Source: Streptomyces sp. NBC_01439 (GTDB taxonomy: Bacteria; Actinomycetota; Actinomycetes; Streptomycetales; Streptomycetaceae). From it: DNA of 64,000 nucleotides. Positions 43,787 through 52,784 of this stretch are shown piece by piece. Location of the stretch: assembly GCF_036227605.1 (NCBI RefSeq), contig NZ_CP109487.1:1-64000 (forward strand), in the 5' to 3' direction. The notes beneath the pieces are model-generated. The model saw only the letters and a list, made by a program, of their open reading frames with translations. It had not been told where the DNA came from and did no database searches. A program made the position numbers and the translations under genes. Each line of letters begins with the position of its first letter. Within the stretch, counting starts at the first letter, position 1.

Positions 43787-44920
43787 ATGACCCGCCTCCC
43801 CGATTTCCGCCTGGAGACGTACTTCTCGCGGTGGGAGTTCACCGCCCACCATCACCTGACCGCCTCCGACGTGCAGACCATGACGCTCAGTGAGCTCCTC
43901 GCGCTGGCTGACGACAAGGACCGGGACGCCTTCGAGAACCTGTCCCTGGGTTACACCGAGACGTTCGGCGACCCGGCGCTGCGGGAAGTGATCGCGCAGA
44001 TGTACGAGTGCGCCGGCGCGGACGACGTCATCTGTTTCGCCGGTGCGGAGGAAGCCCTCTACCTGGCGATGAACGTGCTGCTCGGCGCGGGCGACCATGC
44101 GGTGGTGGTGACCCCGAACTACCAGGCCGCCGAAACCGTGCCGATGGCGCTGTGTGAAGTCACCGGGGTGGCCCTGGACCCGGACCGGGACTGGGCCCTG
44201 GATCTCGACGAGGTGGCGGCGGCGATACGGCCGAACACCCGGGTCGTCTCGGTGAACTTCCCCAACAATCCGACCGGCAAGGTCATCGACGCCGCCGACT
44301 TCGCCGCGCTGGCCCGGTTGTGCGACGAGCGGGGCATCCACTTGTTCAGCGACGAGGTCTACCGAGGTCTGGAGTACGACCCGGCCCGTACCCTGCCGCA
44401 GGCCACCGACCTCTCCGAGCGCGCCTTGTCCTTGAACGTGACGTCCAAGTCCCTGGGGTTGCCCGGGCTTCGGATCGGCTGGATCACCTGCCGTGACCGC
44501 GAGCTGCGCTCTCGTCTGGAGCGCGCCAAGCACTACACGACCATCTGCAACTCCGCGCCCAGCGAGGTCCTGGCCCGTATCGCGCTGAAGGCCCGCGCCA
44601 CACTCCTGGACCGCAACCGGGGACGGATCGCGGCCAACCTGCCCGCGTTCGAGGCGTTCTTCGCCGAGTTCGCGGACGACTTCGAGTGGCGGGCCCCGGA
44701 CGGCGGATGCGTGGCCTATCCCCGCTATCTCGGCGCCGAGGGGGTGGAGGAGTTCTGCACCCGTCTGGTGGAGGAAGCCGGAGTCCTGCTGCTGCCCGCG
44801 AGCATCTACCACTCCGAACTCACCGCCACCCCCGCCGACCGGTTCCGTATCGGAATCGGCCGGCGCAACCCGGAAGAAGGCCTGGCCGCCTTCGCCTCGT
44901 GGATGCGGACCCGTCAATGA
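43787..44920 (+). CDS. class I/II aminotransferase (PLP-dependent)
   Basis: Fold-type I aminotransferase of 377 residues. The PLP Lys is in SLNVTSKSLGLPGLRIGW (Lys221); other family marks are VNFPNNPTGKVI, FSDEVYRGLEY and the final FRIGIGRRNPEEGL. The preceding regulator and the following ornithine-cyclodeaminase-like gene suggest a substrate related to arginine, ornithine or another amino acid; capreomycidine-synthase-like enzymes have a similar plan. Its stop overlaps the next start (ATGA). Confidence 0.85.
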   Translation: MTRLPDFRLETYFSRWEFTAHHHLTASDVQTMTLSELLALADDKDRDAFENLSLGYTETFGDPALREVIAQMYECAGADDVICFAGAEEALYLAMNVLLGAGDHAVVVTPNYQAAETVPMALCEVTGVALDPDRDWALDLDEVAAAIRPNTRVVSVNFPNNPTGKVIDAADFAALARLCDERGIHLFSDEVYRGLEYDPARTLPQATDLSERALSLNVTSKSLGLPGLRIGWITCRDRELRSRLERAKHYTTICNSAPSEVLARIALKARATLLDRNRGRIAANLPAFEAFFAEFADDFEWRAPDGGCVAYPRYLGAEGVEEFCTRLVEEAGVLLLPASIYHSELTATPADRFRIGIGRRNPEEGLAAFASWMRTRQ

Positions 44921-45858
44921 CTCTTCCCGTGTTCGACCTGGCCGCCATCGAGCGGACGGTCACCTCGCGGCTGGTCCTGGACACCGTCCAAGACGGGCTG
45001 ATCGCCCATGCCGAAGGCCGCACCGGCGTGCCGCACCCCCTGCACATGGCATTCCCCGAAGCCGACGGCGACTGCCACGTGAAAGCCGGCTGGATCACCG
45101 GCGCCACCAACTTCACCGTCAAGATCGCGACCGGCTTCTACAGCAACTCCGCCCTCGGTATCCCCTCAAACCACGGCCTGGTCTGCGTCGTCAGCGCCCG
45201 CACCGGACAGATACGCGCGGTCCTCGACGACCGCGGTCTGCTGACGGCCTGGCGCACCGCGGCAGCGGGCGCGCTCATCACCCACGCCATGTCCCGCCCC
45301 GATGCCTCGACGCTGGCCGTCTTCGGCACCGGCGAACAAGCCCGCCTCCAGGCCACCTGGCTGGCCGAACTCCGCACCATCAGCACCGTGCTCGTTCACG
45401 GCCGCACCCTGCACAGAGCCAACGCCCTGTGCGAACGGCTCCGCGTACACGGACTGAACGCCCGACCCGCGGTGGCTCAGGACGCGGCCGCCGCCGACAT
45501 GATCATCACTACGACTGCGGCCACAACCCCCGTACTGGACGCCACCCACGTGCGCGAAGGCGCACACGTGACGGGCATCGGCACGGACATGCCCCACAAG
45601 AACGAGCTCCCACCCGCGCTCTTCCGCCGCGCACAGGTCATCGCGACGGACGACCACGCCCAGTGCATCGACCACGGAGACTTCGGCCATGCCGTCCGCG
45701 CCGGAGCCACCGCCCAGGACAGCGACATCCCTGCGGGTGAACTCCTCAAAGCGCCCCTCGACCGCCCCGACACAGCAATCACGGTCGCCGACCTCACCGG
45801 CGTGGGCGCGCTCGACGCGGCACTCGCCTCAGCCGTCCTCGACCAGCTCCTGCGGTAA
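44917..45858 (+). CDS. ornithine cyclodeaminase / mu-crystallin family protein
   Basis: Protein of 313 residues. An early beta domain (HPLHMAFPEADGDCHVKAGW, KIATGFYSN) is followed by a Rossmann fold with STLAVFGTGEQARLQATWL and the family segment VTGIGTDMPHKNELPPALF. Members make proline from ornithine, or reduce cyclic imines and make opine-like or siderophore intermediates. Translation is coupled to the aminotransferase, so the two probably act in one path. Confidence 0.85.
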   Translation: MTLPVFDLAAIERTVTSRLVLDTVQDGLIAHAEGRTGVPHPLHMAFPEADGDCHVKAGWITGATNFTVKIATGFYSNSALGIPSNHGLVCVVSARTGQIRAVLDDRGLLTAWRTAAAGALITHAMSRPDASTLAVFGTGEQARLQATWLAELRTISTVLVHGRTLHRANALCERLRVHGLNARPAVAQDAAAADMIITTTAATTPVLDATHVREGAHVTGIGTDMPHKNELPPALFRRAQVIATDDHAQCIDHGDFGHAVRAGATAQDSDIPAGELLKAPLDRPDTAITVADLTGVGALDAALASAVLDQLLR

Positions 45859-45924
45859 CTCCCAGAGCCGCACAAGCCGGAATTCACCCGTACTTCTCAC
45901 ACACCCGACCGGCAGGACCCTGCC

Positions 45925-46389
45925 ATGGACGCCAGCCCCCACACCGAAGCAGCCCCCTCCCCCACTGCACCCCGACAGCCCATAACCCGCACACGGGCCA
46001 ACACTCCCTGCACCTGGCGGCTGCCGCACTGCCCCGAGTCAGCCGGCACCGCACGCCGCATCGCCACCACCGTCCTCCACGCATGGAACGTGGACGACGA
46101 CACCATCGACCACGCACTGCTCGTCGTCTCCGAACTCGTCACCAACGCCCTCGAACACGCCCTGCCACCAGTCGTCCTCCATCTGCACCGGGCCGAAGAC
46201 GACAACACCCTGCGCATCGAAGTCGACGACGGCGGCCCCACCCACAACGAGGGCGCCTGGACCGTGAGCTGCGCACCGGAAGAACACGGCCGCGGCGTAG
46301 CCATCATCACCCTGCTCGCCAGCGCCCACGGCACCCGCATCCTCGCGCACACCATCACCTACTGGGCAATCCTCCCGACAGCCAAGTGA
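45925..46389 (+). CDS. RsbW-like anti-sigma/ATP-binding protein
   Basis: GHKL-type ATP-binding protein of 154 residues. The N-box is VVSELVTNALEHA, followed by IEVDDGGP and GRGVAIITLLASAHGTR. Such proteins bind ATP and control sigma factors or act as small kinases in Streptomyces. A Pro/Thr-rich 35-residue N-terminus precedes the fold. It follows the amino-acid cluster by 66 bp, but no obvious link is visible. Confidence 0.82.
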   Translation: MDASPHTEAAPSPTAPRQPITRTRANTPCTWRLPHCPESAGTARRIATTVLHAWNVDDDTIDHALLVVSELVTNALEHALPPVVLHLHRAEDDNTLRIEVDDGGPTHNEGAWTVSCAPEEHGRGVAIITLLASAHGTRILAHTITYWAILPTAK

Positions 46390-46413
46390 AAGCTGAATGC
46401 AGCACGGCCGCCG

Positions 46414-47193
46414 CTAGCCACCAGTGAGCAGGAACCATGCGCTGATTCCCATACACCGGCAGCAGCAATTCGCCCACCCATGACCGTTACTCTCGGCACC
46501 GTGTTCCTCGAAGACGTCGGCGACCTGGTCCATCTCGAAGAGACAGAGGCAGTGGGAGGGGTCGGATTCGCTGCCTTCGTCCAGCCGGCGCCGCTGGCCG
46601 CGGAGCTCGGCCATGCCCACGAACCCCGTTTCGTCGCGGCCGGAAGCGGTGAACGCGTCGACCGCAGGAGCGGAGGCGAGACGGGCCTGCCAGACGTGCA
46701 CGACCTCGTAGAGGGTGGTCAGGGAGAACGTTCGACGCGACTCCTCCAACGCGGCCGCCCACTCCCGCTCGAACGCGGGCACCCACCGCTCCGCACGGCG
46801 GTCGGCGCGCAGCTTGGTGAGGAGTTCGGCCGCAGCGCCCGGTGCGGGTGCGTACGGGGCGGTGGGGGCGGGTGTGTGGTCGGGCTGGGCGCTCATCGGT
46901 TCCTCCTCGCGGGTGCTACCGGCCACGGTAGAACGCGGTGGCTTAGGCCGGGGAGGTTCGGACGGATGCGCAGCCTGGGACCTCGTTTGCTGCCGCGCCG
47001 CGGGCGCGGGAGCAAACGAGGTCGGCAGCGGCACCTTCACGGGGCTCTTCGCCACTTCCGCACGGCGCAGGTCATCCACTAGGGACCACGCCAGGTCATC
47101 CGAGTCCAAGTCCTCGGCGTCGACCTCGCTCAGGTAGTCCTCGATGCCCTCGCGCAGGACGTCGGCCTTCTCGTCATCCGTCGTGCCGGTCAG
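46414..47193 (-). pseudogene. fused remnant: acidic protein plus DUF6247-like antitoxin
   Basis: A 259-residue open frame that joins two genes kept apart at 55.3-55.9 kb. The first part (ADVLREGIEDYLSEVDAEDL, DSDDLAWSLVDDLRRAEVAK) has lost its stop codon by a 2-base change. The part from ATG 46896 (MSAQPDHTPAP ... PGAAAELLTKLRADRRAERW) matches the antitoxin at 55615 but changes after TASGRDETGFVG and lacks the toxin gene. The overall start is unclear (a CTG overlapping the upstream stop). Likely non-functional or an orphan antitoxin. Confidence 0.45.
46979..47023. repeat. large hairpin, GACCTCGTTTGCT arms
   Basis: Thirteen-bp perfect inverted repeat (46979-46991 and 47011-47023) enclosing a GC stem. 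It separates the acidic-protein part from the antitoxin part. A related hairpin lies at 55701-55739 in the same place relative to its genes. Confidence 0.6.
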
Positions 47194-47800
47194 TCTGCCC
47201 GACCCCGGGCGGCCGCGAGGCCGCGTGCGCGGGACAGGTCGGTGCAGCGGATCCCGCCTCCGGGGTGCCACTCCAACACCGGCCCCACCGCGTCGCCGTG
47301 CTCGGCGCACCAGGACACCGGGACCACGCCACCGCAGCCGTGCCGCGCACACACGCAGGACTCACCCGGACCCACGTACGCAACCCCGTGGCGAACCACC
47401 CCGCCCGCCGGCCCCGGGGCGGCGGTGCCGCGCAGGCCGGCGGGCCAGGCCAGCGTCAGGCGCAGGACCCCCGACCCCGACCGGAACCGGTCGATCACCC
47501 GCACCTCCCCCGGCGCCGCCAACGGGCCGGTACCGGGCGCAATCAGCCGACGCAGCGAACTCCCCGGCCGCCAGGGCGGCCACCGCTTCGGCGTCCTCGT
47601 CCGTGGCCCAGCCGGAAACGCGTCCTCGCCGCCGGCATCGTCGGCCAGGGTGAGCCACGGGTCATCAAGGCGGAACCGGTGCGCGGCGCCGCCGGCCCCG
47701 GCCAGCACCAGCGTGGCGAGCGTCGGTCCGGTGGGTACTCCGATCTTGTCGCGGGCCAGAAGCCAGGCCACGAGCGGTGACTGAGCGGACCCCGGGGACG
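47190..47800 (-). pseudogene. hypothetical protein, probably frameshifted
   Basis: Two frames alternate: LLARDKIGVPTGPTLATLVL and FRLDDPWLTLADDAGGEDAF in one, ATDEDAEAVAALAAGEFAAS in another, then the first again with SCVCARHGCGGVVPVSWCAE. The Cys/His-rich end could bind metal. The switches suggest two compensating indels. Family unknown. The stop overlaps the following remnant. Confidence 0.35.
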
Positions 47801-47999
47801 GCTGCGGGTCAAACGACGACCGGCCTGGGGCTGGGGCGCTTCGGAAGTCGGCGGGCAGCCCGGCTGGAGTAACCAGGGCCGTCTTGTGTGAGCCATGCGA
47901 GTGGCCTGCGGCGCCTGGACCTGTCTGGCGTGAACTCGGTGACGAACCCGGGACGAGACGTCGGCCGACCCGGCCGATGCATCCGATCCGGGAGTACCC

Positions 48000-48872
48000 A
48001 TGCGATACCACTCCACCCCCGCCGCTACCGCCGTCGTACTGGCCGCCCTGTGCGCGGCGCCCGCGCTCGCCGCCAGTGACACCCCGCCGCAGACCCTGCC
48101 CGCGATGGAGGGCAAGGGCGGCCTGAGCGCGATCGGTCTGACCGGAGATCAGCGCCTGGTCGAGTTCGATGTGAACAAGCCGTCCAAGACCTGGTCGCTG
48201 GGCAGGGTCTCGGGTCTGTCCGGCGACACGAAGCTGGTCGGCATCGACTTCCGGGTACAGAACGAGAAGCTGTACGGCGTAGGCGACCGGGGCGGCGTCT
48301 ACACCCTGAACACTACGAACGCGCGGGCGGTGAAGGTGTCGCAGCTGACTGTGGCGCTGGCCGGGACCGCGTTCGGCGTGGACTTCAACCCGGCCGCGAA
48401 CCGGCTCCGGGTCATCTCCAACACCGGCCAGAACCTGCGCCACAACATCGACGACCCCGCCGCCCCGCTGACGACGACCGTCGACGGCACCCTGACCAAC
48501 CCCACCATGCCGCCGTCGACCGCGATGGGTGTCACCGGCGCCGCCTACACCAACAACGACCTGAACGCTGCGACGGCCACCACTCTGTTCGACCTGGACA
48601 CGATGGCCGACCGAATCTCTCTACAGTCCCCCGCGAACGCCGGAACCCTCTCCCCCACCGGAATGCTCGGCGTCAACGCCGACCTGGACTCAGGGTTCGA
48701 CATCCACTACAGCCCGGCCACCGGGGTGAACCGCGGCTTCGCCGCCATCGGCACGACCGGCACCTACCGCCTCTACGCGGTCGATGTCCTGACTGGCAAG
48801 GCAACCGACAAGGGCGCCTTCTCGACCCGATACCAGGTCATCGACCTCGCCCTGCCCATCAACCAGAAGTAG
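48000..48872 (+). CDS. secreted DUF4394 protein
   Basis: Exported protein of 290 residues with a clear signal peptide (ATAVVLAALCAAPALAAS). The mature part fits DUF4394: LSAIGLTGDQRLVEFDVNKP, KLVGIDFRVQNEKLYGVGDR, FGVDFNPAANRLRVISNTGQ and the tail YRLYAVDVLTGKATDKGAF. The family is a beta-propeller-like secreted domain of unknown role. ATG at 48000. Confidence 0.88.
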   Translation: MRYHSTPAATAVVLAALCAAPALAASDTPPQTLPAMEGKGGLSAIGLTGDQRLVEFDVNKPSKTWSLGRVSGLSGDTKLVGIDFRVQNEKLYGVGDRGGVYTLNTTNARAVKVSQLTVALAGTAFGVDFNPAANRLRVISNTGQNLRHNIDDPAAPLTTTVDGTLTNPTMPPSTAMGVTGAAYTNNDLNAATATTLFDLDTMADRISLQSPANAGTLSPTGMLGVNADLDSGFDIHYSPATGVNRGFAAIGTTGTYRLYAVDVLTGKATDKGAFSTRYQVIDLALPINQK

Positions 48873-48982
48873 CCACCGAACCCCTGCCGGGTCCTGCCCG
48901 CACGCTGCTCCCGTGGCGACGACGGGGCACCGCCAGGGCCGGGCCCGGCAGGACATCACCGCGCGGTGATGTCACCCGGACA

Positions 48983-49023
48983 GGCCGGTGGCCCCGCCCA
49001 CTCGGAGGGCGGGGCCACCGGCC
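48983..49023. terminator. bidirectional terminator hairpin
   Basis: Seventeen-bp perfect stem (48983-48999 and 49007-49023) with a 7-base loop and GTTTCC after it, between the convergent DUF4394 and fasciclin genes. It can end both transcripts. Confidence 0.8.
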
Positions 49024-49047
49024 GTTTCCCGTCGCCGTGTGTGCCGA

Positions 49048-49695
49048 CTACTTCGGCATCAGGACGGTGTCGACGATGTAGACATTCGCGTTGGCTGTCT
49101 TCACATTGCCGCAGACCACGTTCGAGGTGTCATTGACCATGTAGGCCTCGCCGGAGCCCGAGGTGTTGACCATGCCCTTCTGCAGTGTCTCGAAGCTGCC
49201 GTTCTCCAGCTGCTTCGGGCTGAGCTTCTGACCGACCACGTGGTAGGTGAGGATCTTGGTCAGCTGCTCCTTGTCCGCGAGGACCTTGTCGAGGTCGGCC
49301 TTCGGAATCTTCGCGAAGGCGTCGTTGGTCGGGGCGAAGACCGTGATGTCCTTCGCGTTGTTCAGGGTGTCGACGAGGCCGGCCTGCTTGACCGCGGCAA
49401 CGAGGGTGGACAGGGCCGGGTTGTTCGAGGCGGCGGTGGCGACCGGGTCCTTGGCCATGCCGTCGAACGAGCCCGCGCCCTCCTTCGGGACACCGGCACA
49501 CGCCGCCCCGAACGGCTTGTCACCGGTCATCGACTCCTCCGCCGGGGTGCTCTCACCAGTCTTGGCCTGGTCCCCGGCAGCCGCGGGAGGCGCGGCCTTG
49601 GTGTCACCGGAGTCTGAGCACGCGGCAAGGGTGAACGGCAGCAGGGCGGCTGCGGCAACGGCGATCGCAGTACGGCGGATCTTCAGGGTGTTCAT
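49048..49695 (-). CDS. fasciclin-domain lipoprotein
   Basis: Lipoprotein of 215 residues: a lipobox signal peptide (LLPFTLAACSDSG, Cys26 the lipid site) and a Ser/Ala/Pro-rich spacer, then one fasciclin (FAS1) domain with the H1 motif ITVFAPTNDAFAKIP and the H2 end (ANVYIVDTVLMPK). FAS1 domains mediate adhesion. In Streptomyces these proteins often neighbour a molybdopterin oxidoreductase; a fragment consistent with such a gene lies just upstream. ATG at 49695, with GGGGAGC upstream. Confidence 0.9.
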   Translation of the reverse strand: MNTLKIRRTAIAVAAAALLPFTLAACSDSGDTKAAPPAAAGDQAKTGESTPAEESMTGDKPFGAACAGVPKEGAGSFDGMAKDPVATAASNNPALSTLVAAVKQAGLVDTLNNAKDITVFAPTNDAFAKIPKADLDKVLADKEQLTKILTYHVVGQKLSPKQLENGSFETLQKGMVNTSGSGEAYMVNDTSNVVCGNVKTANANVYIVDTVLMPK

Positions 49696-49697
49696 GA

Positions 49698-49949
49698 TCA
49701 GTTGCTCCCCTTGAGCTTCTGTCGGTCTGTCATGTGGGATTCAGGGGTGGTGCTGCCGGACCGGCGTTTCGTGGTGGGCCGCGCCAGGTGCGATGACGAG
49801 CCGCGCCTGCTCCGGCCCTGTTCGCCCCGGCGGCCAGCCGCACCAGACCGGCAAACCAGCTCCGTCACAGCCAGCACCATCACAGCGGCTGCAACGCCTG
49901 CCGCCCCGCCGAGGGCGGCGCGGGGCAGGGGGCTGCGGACCTGGTTCAC
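49698..49949 (-). pseudogene. membrane-protein N-terminal fragment
   Basis: An 83-residue frame ending 2 bp before the fasciclin start. The first 32 residues (PRAALGGAAGVAAAVMVLAV) form a hydrophobic segment like the N-terminus of membrane-bound molybdopterin oxidoreductases that accompany fasciclin genes; the rest is Arg/Ser-rich and not protein-like. I read it as a truncated remnant. The stretch 49950-50259 shows no gene I can support. Confidence 0.35.
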
Positions 49950-50259
49950 ACGCCGGGTTCGGCAGCATCCACCTGGCGGATTGGCCGGACACCCAAACGA
50001 GTGGCCTGCTCGATTCCGGCGCTTTCAGAGGTCGAACGCGAACACCGCGGTTCGGCCCGAAGCCCCACACACCTGGTGATCAGCGCGTCCCGGCGAGAGG
50101 CACTGTGGGTGGCTGAGCCGACAGCCACCCACAGCCAACCCGACGGCTCACAGGGGGTGCGCCCGAGACGCGCCCCAGTCCTGCATCCGGCGGGTCACCG
50201 GTCCACACCGCCGCGTCTACTCGGCTGCGCGGACCGGGGGCCTTCGAGGTGGTGCCGGA

Positions 50260-50499
50260 TCAGGCATTGACGCAGGTGTTGCCGAATGCCGGGTTCAGCA
50301 GCCCAATGATGCTGACGGTGTTGCCGCAGGCGTTCACCGGGATGTGGATGGGCACCTGGATCAGGTTGCCCGAGCCCACGCCCGGCGAGTACCCGGCCAC
50401 ACCCTGCGCGCCCGCGTCAGCGGATGCCGCCGACGCACCGCCGACCACGACCGCACCGACCACCAGTACCACCGCCAGAACTCGTCGCACACGAACCAT
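50260..50499 (-). CDS. short chaplin
   Basis: Secreted surface-active protein of 79 residues that assembles into amyloid fibres on aerial hyphae and spores. A signal peptide (VLAVVLVVGAVVVGGASA) leads to one chaplin domain: GSGNLIQVPIHIPVNACGN and TVSIIGLLNPAFGNTCVNA, with the two conserved Cys. GGAGG lies 8 bp before the ATG at 50499. Typical short chaplin (ChpD-H type). It marks the host as a differentiating Streptomyces-type organism. Confidence 0.92.
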   Translation of the reverse strand: MVRVRRVLAVVLVVGAVVVGGASAASADAGAQGVAGYSPGVGSGNLIQVPIHIPVNACGNTVSIIGLLNPAFGNTCVNA

Positions 50500-50885
50500 G
50501 TCAACTACCTCCCGAAAAGGTGCCTCGGCTCTGCGGAGACCCCGCACCGCCGGCGCGGGAACGAGACCTCCCGGCATCCCCGCACACGCCGTCTTCGCCG
50601 CAGCCCGCCCACCAGCTTGGCCACCACAGCCTGGTTCCCCCGAACGAGGCACGGCGCGCCGTGCCGCTTGACGCAGCACCTTCCCCTCCACCCGACCTGA
50701 TCGCCGCGGCTGCGCGGCAAAACGCTGCTGCCGCGCGGAAGGACACAAGGGCCCCGACCGGCCGGGGGGAGGGCCGGGTCGGGGCCGCGCCCAGACCCGG
50801 CGGGGGGCCGGGTAGGCGGTCAGGGTGTAGGGCGGCAAGGGTGCTCGCCCCACGGCGGCCTGGCCGGCCAAGTCCCGGCTGGATG

Positions 50886-50949
50886 CTGCCGACCGGGGAC
50901 GGAAACCGGCAACGTGTGACGGCAGCCGGGTCCTGCCCGCAGTCGGCAG
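50886..50949. repeat. 64-bp hairpin element, copy B
   Basis: Second copy of the element at 16083-16146, of equal length. Arms are CTGCCGACCG (50886-50895) and CAGTCGGCAG (50940-50949); the inner pair that is T-A in copy A is C-G here on both arms. It sits in the gene-free stretch 50500-50944. Confidence 0.5.
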
Positions 50950-51491
50950 GCGCAGGGTCAGGGAATGTTTCTCCGGCGGAAGGACGTCCAGCGCCGCGCG
51001 GGCGTGCGCGGTGCCGGCGGCAGTGTCGCCGGCAGGGGCGATCATCAGCCCGCGGTGCAGTTGCAGGTGGGTCGCGAACCGCGGCAGGGTCGCGGGGAGC
51101 TCCGCCGTCGCGGCGTCCTGAGCGGCGACGGCCGTGGCCTCGTCACCGAGGCGGGCGGCGAGCAGGGAGATGAAGACGTTGAGGCGCCAGTGGGGGACGG
51201 CGTAGTCGGAGGTCTGCTCGTGCGAGCCGGCCCGGTCGAAGATCCGCCGGCCCTCGGCGAGCAGGGAGCGTGCGGTGGTGTGATCGCCGCGGAGCGCGGC
51301 GGCGTGGGCCTTGCCGAGCAGGGCGTTCAGCAGGCCCAGGAAGGGGCGGTTGCTGAGGGCGATGGCCTGGTCGGCGAAGACGTCCGCGACCGGGAGGGCG
51401 GCGCCTTCGTAGCCCAGCGCGATCGCAGCGCGGCCGCGGACCCACACGCGGGTGTCGAGGTCGTCGGAGGTGTCGGCTGCCTTCGCGCGGC
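50945..51491 (-). pseudogene. TPR C-terminal fragment of an XRE-type regulator
   Basis: Only the C-terminal part remains: IALGYEGAALPVADVFADQA, SNRPFLGLLNALLGKAHAAA, TARSLLAEGRRIFDRAGS and ARAALDVLPPEKHSLTLRL, the TPR tail of Streptomyces XRE regulators. The HTH half is missing: the 5' end abuts the asparaginase stub. Related, more decayed sequence is at 54.28-54.72 kb. Confidence 0.65.
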
Positions 51492-51602
51492 GGGTGGCCC
51501 GATCTCCATTTCACCTTGGAGGGTGTAGATCTTGTCGATGCTGCCACCTGTGGTCAGCACGTAGACCTTCGATCCGGCGGCGTTCGCCGCGTGCTCGGTC
51601 AT
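51492..51602 (-). pseudogene. asparaginase N-terminal stub
   Basis: The first 37 residues of an L-asparaginase-type enzyme: SKVYVLTTGGSIDKIYTLQG, with the catalytic TGG(T/S)IDK signature, then EMEIGPP. The reading then runs into the TPR fragment in another frame. Its ATG overlaps the RidA stop (ATGA), so it was the last gene of the PLP-lyase/regulator/RidA operon before a recombination removed about 90% of it. Confidence 0.75.
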
Positions 51603-52030
51603 TCCTGGCTCCCTGTGCCCACAGCCGCGATTGCCTGGACCTCGACGGCGGCACCGTAGTGCAGGCTGCTCACGCCGGCGACCGCGCGGGCGGGCCGGTA
51701 CGAGCCGAGCCATTCGGCATAGACCGTGTCGAACTCGGGCCACTGGGCGATGTCAGTGACATAGACGGTCACGGAGATCAAGTGGTCACGATCCGTGCCG
51801 GCCGCGGCCAGGCAGTTGTCGAGGTTGCGCAGGACCATCCGCACCTGGGTGTCGAATGGCTCGTCCGCTGCGGGGGTGCCGTCCGGGTGGAGCGGGAGCT
51901 GGCCGGATATGTGGGCGACGCCGTTGTGGACCGCTACGTGCGAGTAGTGGCCGAGTGGGGCGGTCATGGCGGTGCTGTTGGCCAGGCGGATGGTGCTGGA
52001 TTCGATCGTCCGGTGCGTCGAGTTGGTCAT
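51599..52030 (-). CDS. ridA: RidA family deaminase
   Basis: RidA/YjgF-type protein of 143 residues that hydrolyses reactive enamine/imine intermediates made by PLP enzymes. Marks: HYSHVAVHNGVAHISGQLPL, RNLDNCLAAAGTDRDHLISV and SSLHYGAAVEVQAIAAVG, the last replacing the usual P.....E end. Placing it behind a threonine-synthase-like lyase fits its known partners. ATG at 52030 with AGGAAG upstream. Confidence 0.85.
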   Translation of the reverse strand: MTNSTHRTIESSTIRLANSTAMTAPLGHYSHVAVHNGVAHISGQLPLHPDGTPAADEPFDTQVRMVLRNLDNCLAAAGTDRDHLISVTVYVTDIAQWPEFDTVYAEWLGSYRPARAVAGVSSLHYGAAVEVQAIAAVGTGSQE

Positions 52031-52085
52031 GGATGCTCTTCCTGGGGCATGTCGCGGCCGGTTTTGAGGGCGCTCCTCGGTACGG

Positions 52086-52784
52086 CTACTTCGTGTAGTT
52101 GTAGACGGTCGCCCGTGAGACACCGAGCTGGTCGGCGATGAGCTGTGCGGAACTCCGGGTCTCGAAGAAGCCTTCGCGATGCAGCTGTCGCACCAGCTCG
52201 CGCTTCTGGTCACGGTTGAGACCACGCGGGGTGCTGGAGCGCTCTGCCGCGTAGGCGTCGATGGTCGATCGGAGTTCGCGTCCGCTGCGGTCACGCAGTG
52301 TCTCCAGGGCCTCACCTTGGTGTTCGACATCCGTGGCGACGAGGTTGGCCATGACCATGGCCAGCGGGGACAGTGCGCTGATGTCCAGGTTCAGGCACAG
52401 GGCGGCGACGTAACGGCCCTCGGCGTTCTTGATGCCGATCGAGGTGCTCTTGGCCGGGCGTCCATCGGGGAACTGGTTGCTGTAGTTCTGGATGACGCTG
52501 GGGTAGTCGGGGTCCGCGATGCGGCGCAAGCCCAGTTCGGTGGCGGAGTCGCCGACCTGCCGTCCGGACAGGTTGTTCTCGATGACGCGGATGGCGTTGT
52601 CGGGCCGGCGCAGATCGTGCAGGACGACCTCGCACAAACCGGGGAACATACGCCCGACGGCGACAGCGATGCGTTCCGCTTCCCGTAGGAGGTGCTCGTC
52701 CTCCGGTACGTCGCGGTCGTCTTCGGGTACGGCGGGCTGGCCAGCGCTGGTGCCGTCCGGCAGGCGGCCGGTGGGGTGTGTCAT
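52086..52784 (-). CDS. DauR/YheO-type transcriptional regulator 2
   Basis: Protein of 232 residues with a YheO PAS-like domain (MFPGLCEVVLHDLRRPDNAI and ALCLNLDISALSPLAMVMAN) and a C-terminal HTH (SSAQLIADQLGVSRATVYNY). It overlaps the upstream lyase gene by 4 bp. It is a paralogue of the regulator at 43136 but also carries a 28-residue polar N-terminus. Likely ligand: an amino acid or derivative handled by the operon. Confidence 0.85.
   Translation of the reverse strand: MTHPTGRLPDGTSAGQPAVPEDDRDVPEDEHLLREAERIAVAVGRMFPGLCEVVLHDLRRPDNAIRVIENNLSGRQVGDSATELGLRRIADPDYPSVIQNYSNQFPDGRPAKSTSIGIKNAEGRYVAALCLNLDISALSPLAMVMANLVATDVEHQGEALETLRDRSGRELRSTIDAYAAERSSTPRGLNRDQKRELVRQLHREGFFETRSSAQLIADQLGVSRATVYNYTK

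Noticed and set aside
43130..44917. 595-residue frame opposite the aminotransferase
   Set aside because: Shadow; Gly/Val/Arg-rich with no family marks.
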